This document shows positions 18,498 through 26,829 of a DNA stretch of 64,000 bases, in pieces; positions within the stretch are counted from its first letter, which is position 1; each line of letters opens with the position of its first letter. Under the pieces are notes generated by a model. That model saw only the letters and a program-made list of their open reading frames with translations. It made no database searches and had not been told where the DNA came from. The DNA lies in contig REER01000061.1 of the NCBI GenBank assembly GCA_007694945.1, positions 104,880 through 168,879 on the forward strand, written 5' to 3'. The DNA comes from Paracoccaceae bacterium (GTDB lineage: Bacteria > Pseudomonadota > Alphaproteobacteria > Rhodobacterales > Rhodobacteraceae). Made by a program: the position numbers and the translations under genes.

Positions 18498-19333
18498 ATC
18501 AAGGCGCACAGCGCAGCATCCTCATCACCGGCTGTTCCAGCGGAATCGGGCATCATGCGGCCCACGCGCTGGCGGCGCGAGGCTGGCGTGTCTTTGCGAC
18601 CTGCCGCAAACCCGAGGATGCAGCACGCCTGCAGGAAGAGGGGCTGGAGAGCCTTGCCCTCGATCTGACCGACACGAGAGGCATCACCGCGGCGCTGCAA
18701 GAGGTGCTGCGTCAGACCGAGGGCCGCCTCGATGCACTGTTCAACAATGGCGCCTATGCCATCCCCGGCGCGACCGAGGACCTGCCGACTGATGCGCTGC
18801 GGGCGATATTCGAAACCAACTTTTTCGGCTGGCACGAATTGACGCGGCAGGTGCTCCCGGTGATGCGTGCCCAACGCTACGGGCGCATCGTGCAGAACTC
18901 TTCGGTGCTGGGGCTGGCAGCGCTGCCCTGGCGCGGGGCTTATGTAGCGAGCAAATTCGCGCTCGAGGGGCTGTCAGATGTGCTGCGCCTCGAACTGGCA
19001 GGCACCGGCATCCATGTCAGCCTGATCGAGCCCGGCCCTGTCACCTCGCGCATTCGCGAGAATTCGATCCCGCATTTCGAGCGCTGGATCGACTGGCAGA
19101 CCAGCGCCCGCGCTGATCAGTATCGCGATGAATTGCTGGCCCGGCTTTACGAGCCGCGCGGACCTGATTTCTTCGAGCTCCCGCCTGAAGCCGTAACCCG
19201 CCGCCTGATCCACGCCATCGAGGCGCGGCGCCCGCGCCCGCGCTATTATGTCACCACGCCGACGCTGCTTTTGGGCACCGCGCGACGGCTGTTGCCGACA
19301 CGCCTTCTCGACATGATCCTGCGCAAAATCTGA
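18476..19333 (+). CDS. SDR-family oxidoreductase
   Basis: A 285-residue classical short-chain dehydrogenase. The cofactor motif is TGCSSGIGHHAA, the active-site region has NNGAYAIPGATEDLP, the catalytic Ser in QNSSVLGLAAL and the YVASKFALEG motif (Tyr and Lys). The C-terminal part (RRLIHAIEARRPRPRYYVTTP) resembles SDRs of the YdfG/retinol-dehydrogenase-like group that act on lipophilic alcohols, but no substrate can be named. The only plausible start is GTG 18476, inside the preceding regulator gene (22-base overlap), so translation is probably coupled. Confidence 0.85.
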   Translation: MVIDSALDQGAQRSILITGCSSGIGHHAAHALAARGWRVFATCRKPEDAARLQEEGLESLALDLTDTRGITAALQEVLRQTEGRLDALFNNGAYAIPGATEDLPTDALRAIFETNFFGWHELTRQVLPVMRAQRYGRIVQNSSVLGLAALPWRGAYVASKFALEGLSDVLRLELAGTGIHVSLIEPGPVTSRIRENSIPHFERWIDWQTSARADQYRDELLARLYEPRGPDFFELPPEAVTRRLIHAIEARRPRPRYYVTTPTLLLGTARRLLPTRLLDMILRKI

Positions 19334-19406
19334 CAACAAAAATTTGGAGTCGCATTCTTCCCGGTCGGGGTTATGTAAGAGCCACCAGACATGAAAGGAT
19401 CTTGCC

Positions 19407-19610
19407 ATGCTCTCGGACCCGTTATTCATTGTTGCCGCGATAGCATCGCTGGCCGTGCTCGGGATTCTCGCTGTCGGGATCGGCGGTTTCGCCAAAGGTG
19501 GTGAATTCAACCGCAAGCATGGCAATCGGATGATGCGCTGGCGGATCTACGCGCAATTCACCGCCGTGGCGCTGATCATGGTCTTTGTCTATTTCCGTCA
19601 GGGAGCGTAA
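19407..19610 (+). CDS. Twin-transmembrane HIG1-domain small protein
   Basis: A 67-residue protein with two membrane helices (about 7-30 and 46-62) joined by a charged loop containing GEFNRKHGNRMMRWRI. This is the pattern of alphaproteobacterial HIG1-domain small proteins, relatives of mitochondrial Rcf1, which associate with respiratory complexes. It has an AAGGA-type ribosome site (GAAAGGATCTTGCC before the ATG). It is 3 bases from the adenosyltransferase gene, so they are probably cotranscribed. Confidence 0.78.
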   Translation: MLSDPLFIVAAIASLAVLGILAVGIGGFAKGGEFNRKHGNRMMRWRIYAQFTAVALIMVFVYFRQGA

Positions 19611-19613
19611 GCG

Positions 19614-20186
19614 ATGGTCGTTCTGAACAAGATCTACACCCGTACCGGTGATGCCGGCGAAACCGCACTCGGCAATGGCACACGCGTCGCCAAACATGCG
19701 CAGCGCGTGACCTCCTATGGCACTGTGGACGAGTTGAACGCCACCATAGGCCTCGCACGGCTGCATGCCTCAGGCGACATGGTCGAGGCGCTGTCACGCA
19801 TCCAGAATGACCTGTTCGACCTTGGTGCCGATCTCTGCCGCCCGGATATGGAGCGCGATCACAAGGCCGAATACACGCCCCTGCGCATTATCCCGGCGCA
19901 AGTGGATCGGCTGGAGACCGAGATTGACGCGATGAATGCCAAGTTGGAGCCCTTGCGCAGTTTCATCCTGCCCGGTGGCTCGGCACTCTCGGCGCATCTG
20001 CACCTGTGCCGGACTGTCGCGCGCCGCGCCGAGCGCGAGGCCGTTTCGCTGGCCACGACCGAGTCAGTCAACGAATCGGCCGTGAAATACCTCAACCGCC
20101 TGTCGGACTGGTTCTTTGTGGCCGGTCGGATCGCCAATAATAACGGCGCCGACGACATTCTCTGGGTGCCCGGCGCGAACCGTTAG
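19614..20186 (+). CDS. pduO: PduO-type cob(I)alamin adenosyltransferase
   Basis: Transfers the adenosyl group of ATP to corrinoid Co(I), producing adenosylcobalamin for enzymes such as methylmalonyl-CoA mutase. The 190-residue product has the P-loop-like N-terminal motif KIYTRTGDAGETALGNGTRV-type sequence, SYGTVDELNATIGLAR, LPGGSALSAHLHLCRTVARRAER with the conserved Arg/Glu, and the C-terminal YLNRLSDWFFVAGR. Length is normal for the stand-alone PduO domain. Neighbouring prpE and etfBA make a role in propionyl-CoA catabolism reasonable, but this is inference from position. Confidence 0.93.
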   Translation: MVVLNKIYTRTGDAGETALGNGTRVAKHAQRVTSYGTVDELNATIGLARLHASGDMVEALSRIQNDLFDLGADLCRPDMERDHKAEYTPLRIIPAQVDRLETEIDAMNAKLEPLRSFILPGGSALSAHLHLCRTVARRAEREAVSLATTESVNESAVKYLNRLSDWFFVAGRIANNNGADDILWVPGANR

Positions 20187-20303
20187 CGCGCACAGCCGGG
20201 AAAACGCGGCGTCGCCAAGCGGGTATGCGTCGTTTTTTCCCTGTTGTCGCGGCGCCAAGGTCAGTAAAACCGCTTTCAGTATTGAAACAGGAGATCCACG
20301 CCC

Positions 20304-21065
20304 ATGAAGGTGCTCGTGCCCGTCAAGCGCGTGATCGACTATAACGTGAAAGTCCGCGTCAAGGCGGATGGCAGCGGGGTCGATCTGGCGAATGTGAAGA
20401 TGTCGATGAACCCCTTTGACGAGATTGCCGTCGAAGAAGCGATCCGGCTGAAGGAAGCCGGTGTCGCCTCCGAGATCGTTGCTGTGTCCATCGGTGTGAA
20501 GCAGGCGCAGGAAACCCTGCGCACGGCGCTCGCCATGGGGGCCGACCGCGCCATCCTGATCGTGGCGGCCGATGATGTGCATACCGATATCGAGCCGCTG
20601 GCCGTGGCCAAGCTGCTGAAAGCCGTGATCGACGAGGAAGCGCCCCAGATCGTGCTCTGCGGCAAGCAGGCGATCGACAATGACATGAACGCGACCGGCC
20701 AGATGCTGGCCGCGCTGACCGGCTGGGCGCAGGCGACCTTCGCCTCCGAAGTCAAGGTCGAGGGCGAAACCGCGCTGGTCACGCGCGAGGTCGATGGCGG
20801 GTTGCAGACAATCAAGGTCAAGCTGCCCGCGATCATCTCGGTGGACCTGCGCCTGAACGAGCCGCGCTACGCCTCGCTTCCGAATATCATGAAGGCCAAG
20901 AAAAAGCCGCTGGAGGAAAAGACCCCCGCCGATTACGGCGTCGATGTCGCCCCGCGGCTGGAGATCGTGAAGACCTCCGAGCCGCCGACGCGCGCGGCCG
21001 GCATCAAGGTAGGCTCGGTCGATGAGCTGGTGACGAAACTCAAGGACGAAGCGGGGGTGATCTGA
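20304..21065 (+). CDS. etfB: Electron transfer flavoprotein beta subunit
   Basis: EtfB pairs with EtfA to carry electrons from acyl-CoA dehydrogenases to ETF:ubiquinone oxidoreductase. The 253-residue product starts [19 protein letters not shown] and holds the ETF beta signature [25 protein letters not shown] region (about 185-205) and the AMP-binding GADRAILI segment. ATG 20304 follows CAGGAGATCCACGCCC. The stop TGA overlaps the ATG of etfA (TGATG), a one-base overlap. Confidence 0.97.
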   Translation: MKVLVPVKRVIDYNVKVRVKADGSGVDLANVKMSMNPFDEIAVEEAIRLKEAGVASEIVAVSIGVKQAQETLRTALAMGADRAILIVAADDVHTDIEPLAVAKLLKAVIDEEAPQIVLCGKQAIDNDMNATGQMLAALTGWAQATFASEVKVEGETALVTREVDGGLQTIKVKLPAIISVDLRLNEPRYASLPNIMKAKKKPLEEKTPADYGVDVAPRLEIVKTSEPPTRAAGIKVGSVDELVTKLKDEAGVI

Positions 21066-21991
21066 TGGCAGTTCTTCTTCTGGCCGAAGTGACCGACGGC
21101 ACGCTGAACATGGATGCGACCTCCAAGGCGGTGACGGCGGCGAAACAACTGGGCGATGTGACCGTGCTCTGCGCCGGCGCTTCGGCTTCGGATGCTGCGG
21201 CAGAGGCCGCAAAGATCGACGGTGTCGCCAAGGTGCTTTGCGCCGAAGACGCTTCGCTCGGCCACCGTCTGGCGGAACCCACGGCAGCATTGATCGTCTC
21301 GCTTGCGGGGGATTACAGCCATATCCTGGCCCCTGCCACGACCGACTCCAAGAACGTGCTGCCGCGCGTGGCAGCGCTGCTGGATGTTATGGTGATCTCG
21401 GATGTCTCGGGCGTGGTCGATGCCGACACGTTCGAGCGCCCGATCTACGCCGGTAACGCCATCCAGACCGTGAAATCCTCGGACGCAAAGAAAGTCGTCT
21501 CGATCCGCACCTCGACTTTCGACGCAGCAGGTGATGGCGGCAGTGCATCCGTCGAGTCGATCTCGGCGGCGGACAATCCCGGCCTGTCAGAATGGGTCGA
21601 AGACAAGGTGGCCGAAACTGACCGCCCCGAACTGACCTCGGCTAAGTTTGTCGTCTCGGGCGGGCGCGGTGTCGGATCGGAAGAGGATTTCAAGATCATC
21701 GAAGGGCTAGCAGACAAGCTGGGCGCTGCCGTGGGTGCTTCGCGGGCGGCAGTCGATTCGGGCTATGCGCCCAATGACTGGCAAGTGGGCCAGACCGGCA
21801 AAGTCGTGGCACCTGAGCTTTACATCGCTGTCGGCATCTCGGGCGCGATCCAGCACCTTGCCGGGATGAAGGACTCCAAGGTCATCGTCGCGATCAACAA
21901 GGACGAGGAAGCCCCGATCTTCCAGGTCGCGGATTACGGGCTTGTGGGCGATCTGTTCACGTTGGTTCCGGAACTGACCGAGAAGCTCTGA
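21065..21991 (+). CDS. etfA: Electron transfer flavoprotein alpha subunit
   Basis: The FAD-binding partner of EtfB. The 308-residue product has the C-terminal ETF-alpha domain with [59 protein letters not shown], in short conserved pieces that bind FAD. The N-terminal domain begins [15 protein letters not shown]. Translation is coupled to etfB. The operon ends at a very strong hairpin (22011-22060). Confidence 0.97.
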   Translation: MAVLLLAEVTDGTLNMDATSKAVTAAKQLGDVTVLCAGASASDAAAEAAKIDGVAKVLCAEDASLGHRLAEPTAALIVSLAGDYSHILAPATTDSKNVLPRVAALLDVMVISDVSGVVDADTFERPIYAGNAIQTVKSSDAKKVVSIRTSTFDAAGDGGSASVESISAADNPGLSEWVEDKVAETDRPELTSAKFVVSGGRGVGSEEDFKIIEGLADKLGAAVGASRAAVDSGYAPNDWQVGQTGKVVAPELYIAVGISGAIQHLAGMKDSKVIVAINKDEEAPIFQVADYGLVGDLFTLVPELTEKL

Positions 21992-22010
21992 AGCCAAGTG
22001 CTTCGCATCG

Positions 22011-22060
22011 GACAAGGCAAGGGGCTGCCCCGTTCCGGGGCAGCCCCTTGCCTTGTCTTT
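22011..22060 (+). terminator. Terminator of etfBA with a perfect 22-base stem
   Basis: Bases 22011-22032 pair perfectly with 22036-22057 around a TTC loop, and TTT follows the stem. It lies 20 bases after the etfA stop and, being symmetric, could also stop transcription arriving from the minus-strand peptidase gene. The stem is much longer than a standard intrinsic terminator, and the T tract is short. Confidence 0.85.
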
Positions 22061-22078
22061 CCGCCGCACGCGCGTCGC

Positions 22079-22138
22079 CCTTGCCTGCGCAGACGCTTGC
22101 AAGGGCGGGCGAGTGGGCACGCGTCCGCGCAGGCAAGG
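22079..22138. repeat. Second inverted repeat in the etfA/peptidase spacer
   Basis: CCTTGCCTGCGC (22079-22090) is the exact reverse complement of GCGCAGGCAAGG (22127-22138), and after one mismatch five more bases pair (GACGC 22092-22096 with GCGTC 22121-22125). GCCCTTGC (22077-22084) can instead pair with GCAAGGGC (22099-22106), so two folds compete for the same left arm. It lies directly downstream of the peptidase stop at 22148 on the minus strand and probably serves as its terminator, although no T tract is seen. Confidence 0.6.
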
Positions 22139-22147
22139 CCGCATCGG

Positions 22148-23140
22148 CTACCGGCCGCGGTATAGAGATACCCAACTTGGCAACAAATCGCCCGGGTGGC
22201 TCTCGGCCTCATAGACCGCGCGTGCGATAGCTCGCGCAAGACAGGTTGCTGCGGCATGTCCTATCTCGAGCAGATCGAACGCCGCGACCGGCTGCCCTTC
22301 CCCTGTCGAGACCGCAAACACGATATCGCCATCGAAGAGCGTATGCGCAGGCACGATGGCCCGCGCGATCCCGTCATGCGCGGCGACCGCCATGCGAGTC
22401 AGTTGCGCCTGATCCAGCGCCGCATCAGTTGCCACAATCGCCAGGGTCGTCGCCTCACGGGAAAGCTTGGTCACAGGCACGGCGCCCGCCTGCCCCATGC
22501 CCAGCCCACCGAATTCGTCGCCCTGCTCGAAGGGTGCCGCCCAGAACTCTGGCCCCTGCCCCATGGTCACGCAGCCCACCGGATTGACCGCGACCAGCGC
22601 GCCCACTGTCACCCCCGAGCCCAGCACCCAAGAGGCCGAGCCGATCCCGCCTTTCAGCCGCGCCGTTGTCGCGCCAAAGCCCGCGCCATGGCTGCCCAGG
22701 GCGCAATCAACCCCTGCCGCACCCAGCGCGCGCGCACCAAGCGCCGAATAGGGGTTCTTTTCCCAGTCCTTGTCGCCGCCATTGGCGAGATCGAACAGGA
22801 TCGCCGCAGGCACGATCGGCACGCGCAGCCCCCGCACCTCGAACCCGCGCCCCATTGCACGCAAACCCGCCATCACCCCCGAGGCCGCATCGAGCCCGAA
22901 GGCAGAGCCCCCCGAGAGGACCAGCGCATCGACCTCCTGCACCAGCCGGTCCGGCGCCAATGACTCAGTCTCGCGCGTGCCGGGCGCCCCGCCCATGACA
23001 TGCACTCCAGCGCGCAAGCTCCGCTCGCCAAACAGCACGGTCACACCACTGCGCAGATGCGCGTCATGGGCATGGCCCACGCGCAGCCCGGCGATATCAG
23101 TGATCAGGTTCCGAGGCCCGGAGGCGGGTGTTCGGATCAT
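22148..23140 (-). CDS. P1 (S58) family peptidase, DmpA-like
   Basis: A 330-residue member of the self-cleaving N-terminal-nucleophile DmpA/BapA group of aminopeptidases. Visible features are NLITDIAGLRVGHA at the start, LSGGSAFGLDAASGV, GAGFGATTARLKGGIGSAS and VGALVAVNPVG, followed by the small-subunit half. These enzymes release N-terminal residues from amides or short (including beta-) peptides; the substrate here is unknown. ATG 23140 has GAGGGGAGAG in front; a second ATG at 23158 would overlap the upstream gene by 4 bases and cannot be excluded. Confidence 0.82.
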   Translation of the reverse strand: MIRTPASGPRNLITDIAGLRVGHAHDAHLRSGVTVLFGERSLRAGVHVMGGAPGTRETESLAPDRLVQEVDALVLSGGSAFGLDAASGVMAGLRAMGRGFEVRGLRVPIVPAAILFDLANGGDKDWEKNPYSALGARALGAAGVDCALGSHGAGFGATTARLKGGIGSASWVLGSGVTVGALVAVNPVGCVTMGQGPEFWAAPFEQGDEFGGLGMGQAGAVPVTKLSREATTLAIVATDAALDQAQLTRMAVAAHDGIARAIVPAHTLFDGDIVFAVSTGEGQPVAAFDLLEIGHAAATCLARAIARAVYEAESHPGDLLPSWVSLYRGR

Positions 23141-23154
23141 TGCTTGCTCTCCCC

Positions 23155-23526
23155 TCATTCCGCCAGGCGCAACAGATCACCAGCAGTTGCATGCGCCCTT
23201 CCGGTGACCGCGCGATAATGCACCTCCACGGCCACCATCGCGGCTTGCTGCCAGACACACTGGGCCCGCTCGGCGCTTTCGCCGCCCTTGCCAAAGACCT
23301 CCTGGGTGGCATCAGCCGCCGAGGCAAGCGCGAGGCAAAGCTCCAGCGCAGGCGCGTCCGGGGCCATACGCGCCAGATCATCGGGGAGGCTGTCGAGCGG
23401 ACGCGCAGGGTCGCAGATCACATCTATTGCATGCGCGATCATCTGGTCGAGCCGCGCAGCGGGCGCACCGCCCGCATTCTCCGCCCTGCCGTCGCCCTGA
23501 TCCGACACCTGCACACCCGATACCAT
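23155..23526 (-). CDS. Hypothetical protein upstream of the P1 peptidase
   Basis: A reading frame that stays open to 23562 and ends so that its stop overlaps the possible first ATG of the peptidase gene. The product (about 123 residues from ATG 23526) is rich in Ala and acidic, largely helical in appearance, with a central ARLDQMIAHAIDVICDP segment and a C-terminal YRAVTGRAHATAGDLLRLAE. I do not recognise a family. GGAGG lies 19 bases before ATG 23526 and only 4 before an in-frame GTG at 23541, so the start is uncertain. Operon position and codon use like its neighbours argue that it is real. Confidence 0.55.
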   Translation of the reverse strand: MVSGVQVSDQGDGRAENAGGAPAARLDQMIAHAIDVICDPARPLDSLPDDLARMAPDAPALELCLALASAADATQEVFGKGGESAERAQCVWQQAAMVAVEVHYRAVTGRAHATAGDLLRLAE

Positions 23527-23765
23527 GGCGATGCCTGCCACGGCACCTCCAGAAACCACCACACCACGATGCGCCCGTTATGCGCCGCGCTGACAAACTG
23601 TGCAACTCTGAGGCGCCATTCGCACGGTTTTTGAACCAAATCCTGCCGAATCCAATTGTGTCTTGCGCCGCAAGATGTGAAAAAGCGCCGCGTCTATTGC
23701 CCTGGCGTGCCTCCAAAGCGCAGCCTTGGACCTGGTTATCAGATCAAAGGAGCCCGATCCCGACA

Positions 23766-26042
23766 ATGGCGGATCATTCGGACCCCAACGTGCCCTGGAA
23801 GACCCTGTCGGGTCTGGGCACTTCTGGCCTCACGGCCATCCTGTTCCTGTATTTCCTGCAATTTCTGGGCCCCGTGGCCGCAAGCGAGCCTGTGCGCTTC
23901 GTCTGGGACTGGATCCCCAGCCTCGATGTCAGCCTGTCCTTTTATATCGACGGATTGAGCCTGATGTTCGCGCTGCTGATCACCGGGATCGGCGCGATGG
24001 TCATGCTTTATGCGGCGAAGTATCTGGCCGGACACAAGCATTACGACCGCTTCGCGATCTATCTCTTCAGCTTCATGCTGTCGATGCTGGGGCTGGTGCT
24101 GGCCGATAACCTGATCGCGCTGTTCGTGTTCTGGGAGTTGACGACATTCACCTCCTACCTGCTGATCGGCTTCATCCATACTGACGAAAAATCGCGCCGC
24201 AATGCTCTGCAGGCACTGCTGCTGACCGCAACAGGGGGCCTAGCAATGCTGGCGGGCTTCATCCTGATCGGGATCACGCAGGGCACGTTCGAGCTGTCGG
24301 AGTTGAACGCCGCAGGCACCCTGGCGGATCAGCCCTTTTACCTGCTTATCCTGATTCTGGTTCTGGCAGGCGCCTTTACCAAATCGGCGCAGGTGCCTTT
24401 CCATTTCTGGTTGCCCAATGCGATGGCTGCGCCCACGCCGGTTTCGGCCTATCTGCACTCGGCCACGATGGTCAAGGCAGGGGTCTATCTGCTGGCGCGG
24501 ATGCACCCGTCACTGTCGGGCAGCGATGTCTGGGTCTGGACACTGTCGATCTTCGGCGCGGTCACTGCGGTTTTCGCAAGCTTCATGGCGCTGCGCCAGA
24601 CCGACCTGAAACAGACGCTGGCCTATACCACGCTGATGGCCCTCGGTACGCTGACCATGTTCCTGGCCGGATCCAGTGGCTATGCCATCACCGCGGCGAT
24701 GACCTTCCTGTTGGTCCATTCGCTCTACAAGGCCGGGCTCTTCCTGATGATCGGTGTGGTCGATCATTCCACCGGGACGCGTGATGCGAATGTCCTTGGC
24801 GGGCTGAAATCCTCGATGCCGATCACGGCGGCCGCCGCCGCCGCTGCCGGGCTGGCAATGGCGGGGATTCCGCCGTTTCTGGGCTTCATCGCCAAGGAAG
24901 TCGCCTATGCCGGAGCGCTGGAGATGCAATTGATGATCTTCATCGTGCCCATGGCGCTCGTGGCCTTTGCCCTGATGTTCGCAGTCGCCGGAATCGTGGC
25001 CTACAAACCCTTCTATGGCCCACAGGGCGAGTTGCCGCATGAGCCGCATGAAGGCCCTTGGCCGATGCTGCTGGGGCCCGTTGTGCTGGGTGTTCTGGGA
25101 CTGTTGTTCGGGCTCTTGCCGGGGATCAGCGCCTATTACCTGATCGAACCGGCAGTGGCCGCAGTGATGGGCGCGCCCGATGTGGGCGGGCGGGTCAAGC
25201 TCTGGGCCGGGTTCAACCTGCCGCTTCTGCTGTCGCTGATCACCTTCGCCCTTGGCTTCGTGATCTATCAGCGCCACCTCGCCCTGCGCGAGCGGCTGGC
25301 ACATATCGAGGCCCGCGCAGCCGACCTCGATGCAGGATGGGACCGGCTGCTCGAGCATTTCGTGACCTATACCAAAATCCAGACCCGGCTGATCCAGACC
25401 GGCGTGCTGCGCCAATACATGTTCGCGACCTTCGCGGTCTTTGCCGCAACGGTGCTGGTCACGCTCATGGCACGCAATGTCGGCGGGATATCGCTACAAT
25501 TTGCCGGGCTCAGCTTCATGGAATGGGGTGTGGCGCTTCTGATCCTGGCGGGCTCGGTGCTGGTGGTCCTCACCTCGTCGCGGATCGTCGGGCTAGTGGC
25601 GCTGGGGGTTGTGGGAATCGGCGTTGCGCTGATTTTCATCATGTTCTCGGCCCCCGATGTGGCGATCACGCAACTTCTGGTGGAATTGCTGGTGGTTGTG
25701 CTGCTGGCGCTGGCCTTCCTCAAGATGCCCAATCTCGACCCTTCGGGCAGTCAGACGCACAGCTTCCCGAATGCCGTGCTGGCGGTCACTGTCGGTGTCC
25801 TGACAACAATCGTGGTGCTGCTGGTTGTCGATCAGCCCTTCGACCGTCGCCTGACCGATTTCTTCGAGGCGGCAAGCTGGACCGAGGCATTCGGGCGCAA
25901 CATCGTCAACGTGATCCTGGTGGATTTCCGCACGCTTGACACCTTTGGCGAGATTGCCGTGGTCGCTGTCGCGGCCCTCGGGGCCTTTGCACTGCTCAAA
26001 GGCTTTGCGCGCGCCCGCGACGCGAGAGGAGGCGATAAATGA
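23766..26042 (+). CDS. mrpA: Na+/H+ antiporter subunit A (MrpA/MnhA)
   Basis: The largest subunit of the seven-part Mrp antiporter, related to NuoL. The 758-residue product has many membrane helices, an NADH-quinone-oxidoreductase-like core (about 110-410) with the conserved Glu in FWELTTFTSYLL and Lys in SATMVKAGVYLLAR, and a C-terminal MrpB-like/DUF4040 extension (about 590-750). The frame extends upstream to 23427, but ATG 23766 is where homology and hydrophobic sequence begin. It is divergent from the peptidase operon. The stop overlaps mrpB by 4 bases. Mrp complexes exchange cytoplasmic Na+ for external H+, supporting growth at high pH or salt. Confidence 0.95.
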   Translation: MADHSDPNVPWKTLSGLGTSGLTAILFLYFLQFLGPVAASEPVRFVWDWIPSLDVSLSFYIDGLSLMFALLITGIGAMVMLYAAKYLAGHKHYDRFAIYLFSFMLSMLGLVLADNLIALFVFWELTTFTSYLLIGFIHTDEKSRRNALQALLLTATGGLAMLAGFILIGITQGTFELSELNAAGTLADQPFYLLILILVLAGAFTKSAQVPFHFWLPNAMAAPTPVSAYLHSATMVKAGVYLLARMHPSLSGSDVWVWTLSIFGAVTAVFASFMALRQTDLKQTLAYTTLMALGTLTMFLAGSSGYAITAAMTFLLVHSLYKAGLFLMIGVVDHSTGTRDANVLGGLKSSMPITAAAAAAAGLAMAGIPPFLGFIAKEVAYAGALEMQLMIFIVPMALVAFALMFAVAGIVAYKPFYGPQGELPHEPHEGPWPMLLGPVVLGVLGLLFGLLPGISAYYLIEPAVAAVMGAPDVGGRVKLWAGFNLPLLLSLITFALGFVIYQRHLALRERLAHIEARAADLDAGWDRLLEHFVTYTKIQTRLIQTGVLRQYMFATFAVFAATVLVTLMARNVGGISLQFAGLSFMEWGVALLILAGSVLVVLTSSRIVGLVALGVVGIGVALIFIMFSAPDVAITQLLVELLVVVLLALAFLKMPNLDPSGSQTHSFPNAVLAVTVGVLTTIVVLLVVDQPFDRRLTDFFEAASWTEAFGRNIVNVILVDFRTLDTFGEIAVVAVAALGAFALLKGFARARDARGGDK

Positions 26043-26461
26043 ATTCCATCATCTTCAGCGCTGCCGCGCGGCTACTGGTCGCGCTGATGTTCGTGTTTTC
26101 GTTGTTCATGCTGCTGCGCGGCCATCACCTGCCGGGTGGAGGCTTCATTGGCGGGCTGATCGGGGCGGTATCCTTCATCGTCTATTCGCTGGCGTGCGGT
26201 CCGGCCGAGGCTCGCAAGGCACTGCGCATCAGCCCTGAAGTCATTGCCATGCTGGGCCTTGGCGTCGCGCTTCTGGCGGGAATGTTCTCGTTCTTCATGG
26301 GCGATCCGCTGTTCACCGGGCAATGGTACTGGGTCGGCGGCGACAGCTACGAGACCTCCGCCTTTTCGATCAACACGGTGCTGGTGTTTGATGTCGGCGT
26401 CTATCTGGTCGTGCTTGGCGGCATCCTTTCACTGACCTACGCATTCGAGGAGGAGACCTGA
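26039..26461 (+). CDS. mrpB: Na+/H+ antiporter subunit B (MrpB/MnhB)
   Basis: A 140-residue membrane protein with four predicted helices, beginning with an amphipathic stretch and the MrpB signature LRGHHLPGGGFIGGLIGAVSF in pieces (HHLPGGGFIGGL is clearest). It carries the FSINTVLVFDVGVYLVVLGG helix near its end. It overlaps mrpA by 4 bases (ATGA) and is followed after 2 bases by mrpC. It is needed for assembly of the Mrp complex. Confidence 0.95.
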   Translation: MNSIIFSAAARLLVALMFVFSLFMLLRGHHLPGGGFIGGLIGAVSFIVYSLACGPAEARKALRISPEVIAMLGLGVALLAGMFSFFMGDPLFTGQWYWVGGDSYETSAFSINTVLVFDVGVYLVVLGGILSLTYAFEEET

Positions 26462-26463
26462 TC

Positions 26464-26829
26464 ATGGAAGCCCTGACCGCGATCGTGATTGGCGGGCTGA
26501 CGGCGGCCTCGGTCTATCTGATGCTTGCGCGCAATTTCATGCGCTTTCTCTTCGGGCTGGTGCTGCTGTCAAATGCTGCCAACCTGACGATCTTTGCCTC
26601 GGGCCGTATGACCAAAGGCCACCCGGCGCTTGTGCCTTATGGCGAGGATGCGCCGCTCGGCGTTGTCGGCAACGCCCTGCCACAGGCGCTGGTGCTGACC
26701 GCCATCGTCATCGGCTTCGGCCTGCTGGCCTTTACGCTGGCGCTGGCCTTTGAAGGGTATCGCCGCATGAAATCGGTCGATACCGACGAGATGCGCTTTG
26801 CAGAACCCAAGGAGGATACCACGAAATGA
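26464..26829 (+). CDS. mrpC: Na+/H+ antiporter subunit C (MrpC/MnhC, NuoK-like)
   Basis: A 121-residue three-helix protein homologous to NuoK. It has LMLARNFMRFLFGLVLLSNAANL, where the helix is of the NuoK type, and the conserved DPLPQALVLTAIVIG motif in the form NALPQALVLTAIVIGFG. The stop overlaps mrpD by 4 bases. It is the smallest of the complex-I-related parts of Mrp. Confidence 0.95.
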   Translation: MEALTAIVIGGLTAASVYLMLARNFMRFLFGLVLLSNAANLTIFASGRMTKGHPALVPYGEDAPLGVVGNALPQALVLTAIVIGFGLLAFTLALAFEGYRRMKSVDTDEMRFAEPKEDTTK

